Shown piece after piece: positions 36,451 to 45,049 of a stretch of DNA of 64,000 nucleotides. Source of the stretch: Pseudomonadota bacterium (GTDB lineage Bacteria; Pseudomonadota; Gammaproteobacteria; Xanthomonadales; Xanthomonadaceae). Where the stretch lies: positions 1-64,000 of the forward strand of contig CAUJIN010000037.1 of NCBI GenBank assembly GCA_963205495.1, given 5' to 3'. The notes beneath the pieces are model-generated. The model had not been told where the DNA came from. It saw only the letters and a list, made by a program, of their open reading frames with translations, and did not search any database. Numbering within the stretch: position 1 is the first letter of the stretch; every line of letters starts with the position of its first letter. The position numbers and the translations under genes are program-made.

Positions 36451-37212
36451 ATGCTCAAGATCGAAAATCTCCACGCCACCGTTGCCGGCAAGGAAATCCT
36501 CAAGGGCCTCACGCTCACCGTGAAGCCGGGCGAAGTGCACGCCATCATGGGCCCCAACGGCGCGGGCAAGTCCACGCTGGGCAACGTGCTGGCCGGGCGC
36601 GAGGGCTACGAAGTCACCGCCGGAAGCGTCGAATTCGAAGGCGATCGGCTGCTGGATCTGGAACCGGAAGCGCGCGCCGCGGCGGGCCTGTTCCTGGCCT
36701 TCCAGTACCCGGTGGAAATTCCCGGCGTCAACAACACCTACTTCCTGCGCGCCGCGCTCAATGCCCAGCGCAAGGCGCGCGGCGAAGCCGAGCTGGATTC
36801 GATGCAGTTCCTGAAAAAGGTGCGCGAGAAGCTCGCGGTGCTGCACCTCAAGGACGAACTGCTGCACCGCGCCGTGAACCACGGATTCTCGGGTGGCGAG
36901 AAGAAGCGCAACGAGATCTTCCAGCTCGCCGTGCTGGAGCCGAAGCTGGCGATCCTGGACGAGACCGATTCGGGCCTGGACATCGACGCGCTCAAGGCCG
37001 TGGCCGACGGCGTCAACGCGCTGCGCTCGCCCGACCGCGCCTTCCTCGTCATCACCCACTACCAGCGCCTGCTCGACTACATCAAACCCGACGTGGTGCA
37101 CGTGCTTGCCGAGGGCCGCATCGTGGAAAGCGGCGGCCCGGAGCTTGCGCTGGAGCTGGAAGCGCACGGCTACAGCTGGATCCGCGACCGCCACGGGCCG
37201 GAAGCGGCGTGA
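36451..37212 (+). CDS. sufC: SufC, ABC-type ATPase of the SUF scaffold
   Basis: Cytoplasmic ATPase of the SufBC2D complex. The 253-residue protein has Walker A GPNGAGKS at residues 34-41, a Q-loop in FLAFQYPVEIPGV, the ABC signature SGGEKKRNE, and Walker B LAILDETDSGLD, with the Asp-rich stretch typical of SufC. It follows sufB by 53 bases. A 242-base gap containing a palindromic element separates it from sufD, unlike the tight spacing elsewhere in the operon. Confidence 0.96.
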   Translation: MLKIENLHATVAGKEILKGLTLTVKPGEVHAIMGPNGAGKSTLGNVLAGREGYEVTAGSVEFEGDRLLDLEPEARAAAGLFLAFQYPVEIPGVNNTYFLRAALNAQRKARGEAELDSMQFLKKVREKLAVLHLKDELLHRAVNHGFSGGEKKRNEIFQLAVLEPKLAILDETDSGLDIDALKAVADGVNALRSPDRAFLVITHYQRLLDYIKPDVVHVLAEGRIVESGGPELALELEAHGYSWIRDRHGPEAA

Positions 37213-37224
37213 GTCTTGCGGGGC

Positions 37225-37445
37225 GGGAATCGGGAAAAGGGAATCGGGAATGGATTGCGACAAACCGCCCCGGTCTCGAAATTTCCCGGGCCTGCCCATC
37301 GCGGAGTGCTGTGCCCCGCAACGTGAACGAACTTTGCATTGAATCCTGACGGAGGAGCGGAAAAAGGAATCGAAAGCCGGTAGCCGCGCGTTGCGGCAGC
37401 GCTGGTTTCCAATCCCGATTCTCCATTCCCGACTTCCCATTCCCG
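37225..37445. repeat. GGGAAT-type inverted-repeat element between sufC and sufD
   Basis: The 242-base gap is bounded by GGGAATCGGGAA-type arrays on the left (about 37225-37252) and their reverse complements (ATTCCCG/CCCATTCCCGG) on the right (about 37411-37445), enclosing about 160 bases with no convincing gene. The arms are the same sequence family as the thyA-folA element. The interior contains no obvious transposase. Its presence inside an operon suggests a small non-autonomous or REP-like mobile element. Confidence 0.7.
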
Positions 37446-37454
37446 GAAATCCCC

Positions 37455-38738
37455 ATGTCCCCACTCCTTGAATCCCTCACCGCAGGCTTGGACGCGCTCG
37501 CGCAGGGCGACGCCGCCGGGCTGGGCGAAGTGCGCCGCGCCGCGCTGGCGCAGGCGCTGGAAGCCGGCGTGCCCTCGCAGCGGCGGGAACGCTGGAAATA
37601 CACCTCGTTGCGCGCACTGGAGCGGCGCAGCTTCGCGGCTTCGCGGGCGCTGCCCGAGCTGGACGCGGCCGCGCTGGCGCTGCCGGATGGTCCGCGCCTG
37701 GTCTTCGCCAACGGGCGCTATTGCGCGGCGCTCAGCCGAACGGCCGGGCTTCCCGAAGGCGTGTCGCTCCGGCCGCTCTCGCGGGCGCTGGGCGAGGATG
37801 CGCCACAGGCGCTGGCCTTCCTTGCGCGCCGATTCGAAACCCGCGACGACGTGTTCGCTCAGCTCAACGCCGCGCTCGCCGAAGAAGGCGCGGTGCTGCG
37901 GGTGGACGCGGGCGTGCGGGTGGATGCACCGCTGCACCTGGTCTTCCTCGGCGCGCCCGCGCAGGGCGATGTCGCCTGGGCCTTGCGCCACCGGATCGAG
38001 CTGGGCGAAGGCGCGCATCTGAAGGTGGTGGAGCACCATCTCGCCGCCGCGCCGCACGCCGGTCTGTGCAACGCGCTGGCGCAGATCCAGCTCGAACCGC
38101 GCGCCGAGCTTTGCCACGTGCGCATCCAGTCCGACGCCGCTGGCGCCACGCACTTCCTGCGCACCGATACCGCGCTCGCGGAGGCGTCGAACTATCGCCG
38201 CCTCGATCTGGAGCTGGGCGCCGCGCTGTCGCGCCACGAGCTCAACGTCGGCCTGCTCGGCCACGGCGCGCGCCTGCACGCCAACGGCGTGCTGCTGGGC
38301 GACGGGCGCCGCCATCTGGATACGCGCCTGGGCATCGAGCATGCGGCGCGCGACACCTCGTGCCTGCTGGAATGGCGCGGCCTGGGCGCGCAGCGTGCGC
38401 GCGCGGTGTTCCACGGCGGCATCCTGATCCAGGCCGGGGCCGACGGCACCGACGCGCGGCTTTCGAACAAGAACCTGCTGCTCTCGGCCGATGCCGAGAT
38501 CGACACCCAGCCGGTGCTGGAAATCCACGCCGACGAGGTGCAGGCCGCGCACGGGGCGACCGTGGGCAGCCTCGACGAGACGGCGCTGTTTTACCTGCGT
38601 TCTCGCGGCATTCCCGCGGCGCAGGCGCACCGCATGCTGACCGCGGCCTTCTGCCGCGAGGTGCTGGAGGTCGCGGACGGCCCGCTGCGCGAGGCGGCGG
38701 AAGCCGCGCTCGACCTGCGCCTGGAATCCCTGGCATGA
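37455..38738 (+). CDS. sufD: Fe-S cluster assembly scaffold subunit SufD
   Basis: Partner of SufB and SufC, required for iron acquisition by the scaffold. The 427-residue protein has an N-terminal helical region (REREWKYTSLRAL-type, here RRERWKYTSLRALERR) and the SufBD beta-helix, with conserved C-terminal segments HGATVGSLDETALFYLRSRGI and a His (about residue 360) in AHGATVGS. The stop overlaps the sufS start (ATGA). Confidence 0.94.
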   Translation: MSPLLESLTAGLDALAQGDAAGLGEVRRAALAQALEAGVPSQRRERWKYTSLRALERRSFAASRALPELDAAALALPDGPRLVFANGRYCAALSRTAGLPEGVSLRPLSRALGEDAPQALAFLARRFETRDDVFAQLNAALAEEGAVLRVDAGVRVDAPLHLVFLGAPAQGDVAWALRHRIELGEGAHLKVVEHHLAAAPHAGLCNALAQIQLEPRAELCHVRIQSDAAGATHFLRTDTALAEASNYRRLDLELGAALSRHELNVGLLGHGARLHANGVLLGDGRRHLDTRLGIEHAARDTSCLLEWRGLGAQRARAVFHGGILIQAGADGTDARLSNKNLLLSADAEIDTQPVLEIHADEVQAAHGATVGSLDETALFYLRSRGIPAAQAHRMLTAAFCREVLEVADGPLREAAEAALDLRLESLA

Positions 38739-39958
38739 GCGCCGCGCCGGACTGGGCCGCGCTGCGCGCGCGCTTTCCGCTGCTGGCGCGCGAGGTCCAC
38801 GGCAAACCGCTGGTCTATTTCGACTCGGCCAACACCGCGCAGAAGCCCGACGCGGTGATCGCGGCGGTGGATGATTTCTATCGCCATCACAACGCCAACG
38901 TCAGCCGCGCGGTGCACCAGCTCGGCAATGAGGCCACCGAGGCCTACGAGGGCGCGCGCGCGAAGCTGGCGCGTTTCCTCGGCGCGCGCGGCGAGGAAAT
39001 CGTGCTGACTTCCGGCACCACGTTCGCGCTCAACCTCGTGGCGCATTCCTGGGCGCTGCCGCGGCTCAAGGCCGGGGATGCGATCCTCGTCACCCGCATG
39101 GAGCACCACGCCAACATCGTGCCCTGGCAGCTGGTGGCGCAGCGCACCGGAGCGCGCATCGAGGTGGTCGCGCTTGCGCCCGACGGATCGCTGGATCTGG
39201 AAATGCTGCACGGGAAGCTCACCGGCGCGGTGAAGCTGCTGGCCCTCACCCACACCTCCAACGTGCTGGGCACGGTCAATCCGGTGCGCGAGATCTGCCG
39301 CGAGGCGCGCCGACGCGGCATCGTGACCGTGGTCGACGGCTCGCAGGCCGCGCCGCACCGCCCGGTGGACGTGGCCGCCATCGGCTGCGACTTCTACGCC
39401 TTCACCGGCCACAAGCTGTGCGGTCCGACCGGCACCGGCGCGCTGTGGGCGCGGCGCGAGCATCTGGAGGCGATGCCGCCGTTCCTGGGCGGTGGGGAAA
39501 TGATCAAGGAGGTGCGCTTCGAGGGCACGGTCTTCAACGACCCGCCGCACCGCTTCGAGGCCGGCACGCCCAACATCGCCGGCTTCGCCGGGCTGGGCGC
39601 GGCGGTCGATTTCCTCGAAGGCGTCGGCATGGAGGCGATCCGCGCGCGCGAAGCCGAACTTCTGGCCCATCTCACCGAGGAGCTGGACCGCATCGAGGGC
39701 CTGCGCATCTTCGGCCGCGCGCCGGACAAGGCCGCGGTGGTGTCGTTCGCCATCGACGGCACCCACTCGCACGATCTGGCCACCCTGCTCGATCTTCAGG
39801 GCGTGGCAGTGCGCTCGGGCCAGCATTGCGCCCATCCGCTGCTGCAATGGCTGGGCGTGGGCACCACCTGCCGCGCCTCGCTTGCCTTCTACAATACCCA
39901 CGAGGAAATCGAGGCCTTCGTCGCCGCGCTGCGCCGGGTACGCGCGCTGCTGGGATAG
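38735..39958 (+). CDS. sufS: Cysteine desulfurase SufS
   Basis: PLP-dependent enzyme that mobilises sulfur from cysteine for cluster assembly. The 407-residue protein has NANVSRAVHQLG near the start, the PLP lysine in FTGHKLCGPTGTG, and the catalytic cysteine Cys365 in RSGQHCAHP, the group II (SufS) position. It is the last suf gene here. Neither a SufE nor a SufU sulfur acceptor, nor SufA or SufT, follows: the next gene is on the opposite strand, 5 bases away. Confidence 0.95.
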   Translation: MSAAPDWAALRARFPLLAREVHGKPLVYFDSANTAQKPDAVIAAVDDFYRHHNANVSRAVHQLGNEATEAYEGARAKLARFLGARGEEIVLTSGTTFALNLVAHSWALPRLKAGDAILVTRMEHHANIVPWQLVAQRTGARIEVVALAPDGSLDLEMLHGKLTGAVKLLALTHTSNVLGTVNPVREICREARRRGIVTVVDGSQAAPHRPVDVAAIGCDFYAFTGHKLCGPTGTGALWARREHLEAMPPFLGGGEMIKEVRFEGTVFNDPPHRFEAGTPNIAGFAGLGAAVDFLEGVGMEAIRAREAELLAHLTEELDRIEGLRIFGRAPDKAAVVSFAIDGTHSHDLATLLDLQGVAVRSGQHCAHPLLQWLGVGTTCRASLAFYNTHEEIEAFVAALRRVRALLG

Positions 39959-39963
39959 GCGCG

Positions 39964-41613
39964 TCAGGTTCCTCGGCAGGGTGCGAGCAGGTCGCGTTCG
40001 GCGCGATAAGTGGCGGACTGCACGTTGAACAGGCCCAGCACCGTCGAATACAGATCGTCGTGGCTGGCCGACTTGCGCGCGTTCTGCCGCAGACAGGTGA
40101 AATCGATGCGCGCATCGGCTTCGAGCGAGGGCGACATCCACAGGGTCATCGGGACGTGCAGCTGCGCGCGCGGTGCCAGGCGGTAGGGCGCGCCGTGCAG
40201 GTACAGGCCGTATTCGCCCAGCGATTCGCCGTGGTCGGACAGGTACAGCATCGCGACATCGCGCTCGTGCTCGTTGGCCAGCAGTTCGATCAGGCGATCG
40301 AGCACTTCGTCGGTGTAGCGCACCGCGTTGTCGTAGGCGTTGGCGATTTCATCTCGCCCGCAGCGGCTCAGTTCGGCGCTGCGGCAGGTCGGGACGAAGT
40401 GTTCGTGCTCGGCCGGGTAGCGTTCGAAGTAGTTGGGGCCGTGGTTGCCGAGCATGTGCAGCACGATGAGCTGGTCGCCTTTCGCACTCCCGATGAGCTC
40501 GGGCAGGCCCTGCAGCAGGATCTCGTCGAGGCAACGGCCGTCGCGGCACAGCGACGGGTCCGGCGAGTCCGTCATGGACTGCGTCTTCACGCCCTCGCAC
40601 ACGCCCTTGCAGCCAGCCTGGTTGTCGCGCCACAGCACCTCGATGCCGACGCGCGCAAGCACGTCCAGCAGCGACTGCTGGCCGCTGATCGCGGCGCGAT
40701 CGTAGTTCTCGCGCCCTTGCGGGGAGAACATGCACGGCAGCGAGACGGCGGTGCTGGTGCCGCAGGCGCGCACGTCCGGGAAGTTGACGAGATCCGTGCG
40801 TTCGGCCAGATGTGGCGTGGTCTGGCGTTCGTAGCCGTTGAGTCCCCAATGGTCGCCGCGCACGGTTTCCCCCACCACCAGAACCAGCAGGCGCGGGCGT
40901 CGGCTGCCCTCGGATTCGATCTGCACCGCATCGGGTGCGATTGCCTGTCGGGGGCCGTTTGCTGCGGCCGGGTTTCCCTGCGCCATCGCGCGCACGCCCG
41001 ACACCAGATAGTTGCCCGGCGTGATGCGATAGCGCAGCAGCGCATCGCTGCGCATGAGCGCGAATACACCCTGCGACATCGGCAGCAGGGCGCAGATGGA
41101 AAGCAGCAGCATGCTGGCCAGGAATGCCGCGCGATTGAGCAGCTGATGGCGTGCCGACAGCGCCTTGCGCGTGACCAGCAGCAGCGCGGCAGCGGGCAGC
41201 ACGCCTTGCAGAAGCACGTGCAGCAGCAGGTTTGCGCTGAGCAGTTCGCGCGTTTCGGCCGGGTCGGTCTGCACGATGCTGCGCATCATGTCGGCGTCGA
41301 ACACTACGGCGAACTGTTCCATGTACCAGGTGGCGAACGCGGTCGTGATGAACAGCGCGGCCAGCAGCGGCCGCGCAACCCGGCCCCAGGCCACCAGCCC
41401 GATCAGCAAGGCATGCAGGGCGAACAAAGCTGCGCCGAGCGACAGTGTCAGTCCGACAGATGCTTCAGCGCCGCGTACCGAAGCCCAGAACGGACCGTTG
41501 CAGGCCAGCACGAACCATGCGCTGGCAAGCAGGATCATCGATTCGGAAGACAGCGTCGGGCGCTTCCAGCGCAAGCTGTGGTTGCGGCCGTGGTCGAAGG
41601 CTACGGAATTCAC
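39964..41613 (-). CDS. EptA-type lipid A phosphoethanolamine transferase
   Basis: Inner-membrane alkaline-phosphatase-fold transferase that adds phosphoethanolamine to lipid A, lowering negative charge. The 549-residue product has five N-terminal hydrophobic segments (to about residue 190) and a periplasmic catalytic domain. The metal site starts VVGETVRGDHWG, the nucleophile Thr lies in CGTSTAVSLPCMFS, and YLSDHGESLGEYG completes the metal ligands; several cysteines would make the family's disulfides. The GTG at 41613 overlaps the upstream PAP2 stop as GTGA. Which lipid is modified cannot be read from sequence. Confidence 0.88.
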   Translation of the reverse strand: MNSVAFDHGRNHSLRWKRPTLSSESMILLASAWFVLACNGPFWASVRGAEASVGLTLSLGAALFALHALLIGLVAWGRVARPLLAALFITTAFATWYMEQFAVVFDADMMRSIVQTDPAETRELLSANLLLHVLLQGVLPAAALLLVTRKALSARHQLLNRAAFLASMLLLSICALLPMSQGVFALMRSDALLRYRITPGNYLVSGVRAMAQGNPAAANGPRQAIAPDAVQIESEGSRRPRLLVLVVGETVRGDHWGLNGYERQTTPHLAERTDLVNFPDVRACGTSTAVSLPCMFSPQGRENYDRAAISGQQSLLDVLARVGIEVLWRDNQAGCKGVCEGVKTQSMTDSPDPSLCRDGRCLDEILLQGLPELIGSAKGDQLIVLHMLGNHGPNYFERYPAEHEHFVPTCRSAELSRCGRDEIANAYDNAVRYTDEVLDRLIELLANEHERDVAMLYLSDHGESLGEYGLYLHGAPYRLAPRAQLHVPMTLWMSPSLEADARIDFTCLRQNARKSASHDDLYSTVLGLFNVQSATYRAERDLLAPCRGT

Positions 41614-42407
41614 GCTGCAGTGCCCCGCATCGTGCCGGGATGGCGCGGATGGCCGCGGTTTTCCCATTGCCTGTACAGCGCGCAGGCAGTGGCCCAGCAC
41701 AGCGCCAGCGTCCACAGGTCGTGAGAGAGGAAGTGCGCGCCGCGAAACTGCTGGGCGATGCCGAATGCCAGGCCTGCCGTGATTGCCAACGCAAAAGCCG
41801 ATCGTGCGAGCCTTGGGTTTCCGCTCAGCGCGAATCCTGCCGCCAGCCAGGCGTAGCCGGCGCTGGCATGGCCGCCCGGGAAACACGCGCCCGGCGCTGC
41901 GAGTGTCTCGAACGAAAACGGCGCGAGGTACGGGCGCGTTCCGCCGTAGCGCAGCAGGTCCCACGGGCAATCCACGCCGCTGCCGCGCTTGATGATCGTC
42001 ACCAGCAGCGTGGCGGCCAGGACTGCCACGGCCAGATATCCCAGCGGACCGCGCCAGTCCCGCGGAACCTTGCAGCGCCCGCTCAGGGCCCATGCAGACA
42101 CCACAGCCAGCCAGCAGGCAATGCTGAACCGACGTCCTGCGTCATGCAGGATGCCGGAAAGCCACCATTCATCGCGCAGCGACCAGCGCCCGCCTTCCCA
42201 GTCGAAGATCCGGTCGGCAATCCATAGATCGCCCCCTGCGCGTTGCAGCGGAATGGCGAGCAAAAATGCAATCATCAGGATGGTTGCAGGGTTCAGCCAT
42301 ACATCGGAATGCCGAACTGCGGTGCGGATGCGGCGCGCGAGCGGAGTGCTTGCGGCAAGCTCACCGACAGGAGTCGGATCCATGGTTTCCTGCAGATTGA
42401 ATGGCAT
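41610..42407 (-). CDS. PAP2-family membrane phosphatase
   Basis: A 265-residue phosphatidic-acid-phosphatase-type-2 protein with about six hydrophobic segments. The three catalytic motifs are visible: KRGSGVDCPWDL (C1 region), CFPGGHASAGY (the PSGH-like motif, His as acid/base) and RGAHFLSHDLWT (SRxxxxxHxxxD-like, nucleophile His). In this context, overlapping an EptA-type gene, it may remove a lipid A or undecaprenyl phosphate. It is divergent from a two-component system. The ATG at 42407 is followed in frame by a second at 42383 (MDPTPV), so the exact start is uncertain. Confidence 0.82.
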   Translation of the reverse strand: MPFNLQETMDPTPVGELAASTPLARRIRTAVRHSDVWLNPATILMIAFLLAIPLQRAGGDLWIADRIFDWEGGRWSLRDEWWLSGILHDAGRRFSIACWLAVVSAWALSGRCKVPRDWRGPLGYLAVAVLAATLLVTIIKRGSGVDCPWDLLRYGGTRPYLAPFSFETLAAPGACFPGGHASAGYAWLAAGFALSGNPRLARSAFALAITAGLAFGIAQQFRGAHFLSHDLWTLALCWATACALYRQWENRGHPRHPGTMRGTAA

Positions 42408-42492
42408 GACGCAACAGGTGGAGGACAGTCCGTCCGGATGCGGTGCAGCATCGGCGCAGGGATGTCGGAGTGGCGTCGAAGAATCGTTTGCG

Positions 42493-42512
42493 GCGCATTA
42501 ATCGAGCGCATT
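42493..42512. promoter_or_regulatory. Candidate regulator-binding direct repeat
   Basis: The heptamer GCGCATT occurs twice (42493-42499 and 42506-42512) with a 13-base period in the 196-base gap between the divergent PAP2-eptA operon and the response regulator. OmpR-family regulators bind direct repeats with about this phasing. This is a pattern seen by eye and unproven. Confidence 0.25.
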
Positions 42513-42603
42513 TCCCAGTGCGCAATGCGCGTGCGATTCAGCAATGCTGGCGCTGGCCGGCAACTTTGCGCATGCTTGGAGCGCCATCCCGGACGTTCTG
42601 CCG

Positions 42604-43293
42604 ATGCGCCTGCTTGTCATTGAAGACCACGCCCCGCTGGTAACCAATCTGTTCTCGTACTTCGAGGCGCGAGGCGCGCGGCTGGATGCGGCACCCGACG
42701 GTCTGGTGGGCCTTCATCTTGCGCTGACCCAGGACTATGACGCCGTGGTGCTCGATTGGATGCTGCCGCGCATGGAAGGTCCGGAAGTCCTGAAGTCGCT
42801 GCGGACACGGGGATGCGATGTGCCCGTGCTGATGCTGACCGCGCGCGACCAGCTTCCGGACAAGCTGGCCGGATTCCGTGCCGGAGCCGATGATTACCTC
42901 ACCAAGCCCTTTGACCTGCCCGAGCTGGAGGCAAGGCTCGTTGCCCTGGTCGCGCGGGCGAGTGGCCGAACGGCCACACGCGTTCTGAGCGTGGGAGATC
43001 TCACGCTGGATCTCGACACGCTCGAAGCGCGGCGCGGCGAGCGGCTGCTCCACCTGTTTCCCGCCTCGCGGCGCTTGCTCCAGAAGCTGATGCAGGCAAG
43101 CCCGGCCGCGGTCAGTCGACAGGAGCTTGAATACACGCTGTGGGGCGATGAGCCGCCCGATGGAGATGCCCTGCGCTCGCACATCTACGAACTGCGACGC
43201 AGCGTGGATGCCGATCACGCCGTGAAACTGATCCAGACCCTGCCCCGCGTGGGCTATCGACTGGCGGTGCCCGATGTTCCGCATCCGCACTAG
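42604..43293 (+). CDS. OmpR-family response regulator (PmrA/ColR-like position)
   Basis: A 229-residue two-component regulator. The receiver has acidic residues at 7-8, phospho-acceptor Asp51 in LDWMLPRMEG, Thr79 and Lys101 in LTKPFDLPEL. The effector is a winged helix with LRSHIYELRRSVD and GYRL. I chose ATG 42604 because upstream codons in the frame do not fit the family. The histidine kinase start overlaps its last 20 bases. Its position next to lipid-modifying genes suggests that it controls them, as PmrAB does for eptA; this is inference from context. Confidence 0.9.
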   Translation: MRLLVIEDHAPLVTNLFSYFEARGARLDAAPDGLVGLHLALTQDYDAVVLDWMLPRMEGPEVLKSLRTRGCDVPVLMLTARDQLPDKLAGFRAGADDYLTKPFDLPELEARLVALVARASGRTATRVLSVGDLTLDLDTLEARRGERLLHLFPASRRLLQKLMQASPAAVSRQELEYTLWGDEPPDGDALRSHIYELRRSVDADHAVKLIQTLPRVGYRLAVPDVPHPH

Positions 43294-44572
43294 CCTCACC
43301 CGGCAGATCATCCTGGGCCTGGTGGTCTACGGAGTGCTCCTCAGCGCGGCGCTCTTCACCCACGGACTCCTGGTCAACGAGCAGGTCGAACGCATGGTCT
43401 GGCGGGCGATGCTGGACACCGAGATGGACGCCATTTTCGCGCGCCAGCTCCATGAACCGCGGTTCTCGTGGGATGGCAACGGCAAGCTCGACCTCTATCT
43501 TTTCAACGCCGCGCAGGCCGCCCCCACCGGAGTGCCGGCCGAAGTGGCGGCGCTGACACCTGGCCTGCACGACGAGATCCGGTTTGCCGACAACGAATGG
43601 GTGGTGCTGGTGCGCGATGATGCGCACGGCGTGCGCCACGCGTTGGCGCTGGACATCGACGGTTTCGAGGCCATCGAGTGGGCGCTGCTGCGCCCGGTCA
43701 TCGGATCTTCCATCGCGGCCATGCTGCTTCTGTGCGTGGCGGTGTTTTTCGGCGCGCGCCTTCTGACCCGCCCCCTGCGCAGCATGGCGACCGGCATCGT
43801 TGCGCTGGCACCTGACCGACGCGGACAGCGCGTCGAGCTGCCCGCACACGCCAGCACCGAGCTGGAAGTGATCGCCGATGCACTGAACGACTATCTCTCC
43901 CGCAACGATCGTTTCGTCGAGCGCGAGCGCGCCTTCATCGACAGTGCCAGCCACGAGCTGCGCACCCCGTTGACGGTGATCCGGGGCGCGGCGCAGGTGG
44001 CTCAATCGGCGGGGAGCCTGCCCGACGACGCGCGGCTGCAGCTGCAGCGCATCGCCCGCACCACGGCCGAGATGGAAGAACTGGTGGCGATGCTGCTGCT
44101 GCTGGCGCGCGATCCCAAGCGCATCCGCGATGCGTCCGAGAGCGTGCAGCTCGATGAGGTCGTCGATGCGGTTGCCGAAGACCATCGCGTCTTGTGCGAG
44201 GGGCGGGCGCTGCGACTGGTGGTCGGGCCGCTCGCGCACTGCACCGTAATCGCACCCGAATCGGTGGTGCGCGTGACGGTGGGAAATCTCGTGCGAAATG
44301 CGATCGAGCACAGCGATCAGGGCGAGATACATATATTTCTGGACGCGAATGCCTGCGTGGAAATCCGCGATCCCGGCCACCGCATGACGCCGGAACAGAT
44401 CAGCCAGATCTATGCGCGCATGGCGCGTGACGGCGATCGCGGCAGCGGCATTGGTCTGGCGTTGATTGCGCGGCTGAGCGAACACCTGGGCTGGCGGCTG
44501 GAGATCGGGCCGGGTGCGGAGGGACACGGAACGCGGGTACGCCTGGATCTTTCCGGATCGAAGCCTGCCTGA
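43274..44572 (+). CDS. Sensor histidine kinase
   Basis: A membrane sensor kinase of 432 residues paired with the regulator it overlaps. Two hydrophobic segments (about 12-33 and 140-162) bracket a ~105-residue periplasmic sensor. A HAMP-like region follows, then the HisKA domain with phospho-acceptor His227 in SASHELRTPLT, and an HATPase domain with NLVRNAIEH (N box) and GSGIGLALI (G2). The G1 box reads DPGHRM rather than the usual DxGxG, so ATP-lid geometry may differ. A strong bidirectional terminator lies 86 bases past its stop. Confidence 0.9.
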   Translation: MFRIRTSLTRQIILGLVVYGVLLSAALFTHGLLVNEQVERMVWRAMLDTEMDAIFARQLHEPRFSWDGNGKLDLYLFNAAQAAPTGVPAEVAALTPGLHDEIRFADNEWVVLVRDDAHGVRHALALDIDGFEAIEWALLRPVIGSSIAAMLLLCVAVFFGARLLTRPLRSMATGIVALAPDRRGQRVELPAHASTELEVIADALNDYLSRNDRFVERERAFIDSASHELRTPLTVIRGAAQVAQSAGSLPDDARLQLQRIARTTAEMEELVAMLLLLARDPKRIRDASESVQLDEVVDAVAEDHRVLCEGRALRLVVGPLAHCTVIAPESVVRVTVGNLVRNAIEHSDQGEIHIFLDANACVEIRDPGHRMTPEQISQIYARMARDGDRGSGIGLALIARLSEHLGWRLEIGPGAEGHGTRVRLDLSGSKPA

Positions 44573-44657
44573 GGCCCGCACAGGTTCGACGGCGCAGGAA
44601 CTGCCTCCGGGGCCGAACGACGGAGGAAATGGCTTTCCGGTCCGGTCGCAGGAATGA

Positions 44658-44685
44658 AAACGCCCGCCGTCTCCGGCGGGCGTTT
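44658..44685. terminator. Bidirectional rho-independent terminator
   Basis: A perfect 12-bp stem, AAACGCCCGCCG and its complement, closed by the tetraloop TCTC, with A residues before and T residues (TTTCGTGTTT) after it. It can terminate the rightward kinase transcript and the leftward IPTL-tail fragment. Confidence 0.9.
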
Positions 44686-44707
44686 CGTGTTTCAGGCAAA
44701 AGCAGGA

Positions 44708-45049
44708 TCAGCGGCGACGCAGCGTCACGCCTGCGAGCAGACCAAACATGGCCAGCAGAGCGGCCAGAGCCCAGGGCGAGTTCACGGGAACGGTGGTGAT
44801 CGGTGCAGGCGGCGGTGCCATGCCGGTACCCGACAGCGCCACGGTGGCGTTCGGGCCGATGCCGGCACCTGCGCTGGCGGTGAACGACAGCGTTCCTGCC
44901 GCCGGACCCGTTGCGGCGGGCGAGAAGGTCATGGTGAGGGTGCAGTTGGCTCCCGCCGCCAGCGTGATCGGAGTCGCACCGCAGGTGCCGCCGGTGATCG
45001 CGAAGACGCCGGTGTCGATGGCCAGCGCGGTGACGCTGCCGGAATCCGG
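44708..45049 (-). pseudogene. 3' fragment of a secreted protein with IPTL-like exosortase-sorting tail
   Basis: Only the C-terminal part of a gene remains. The readable sequence begins about SGSVTALAIDTGVFAITGG and continues through a choice-of-anchor-like beta-sandwich fragment (TFSPAATGPAAGTLSFTASA) to a Pro-rich linker and the tail VPVNSPWALAALLAMFGLLA, ending in GVTLRRR. The tail has the three parts of an IPTLxxWG-CTERM signal: a VPVNSPWA motif in place of IPTLxxWG, a hydrophobic helix, and basic residues. No start or signal peptide is present, and the upstream frame is only a shadow of the TPR gene. XrtH at 17829 would be its processing enzyme. Confidence 0.65.
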
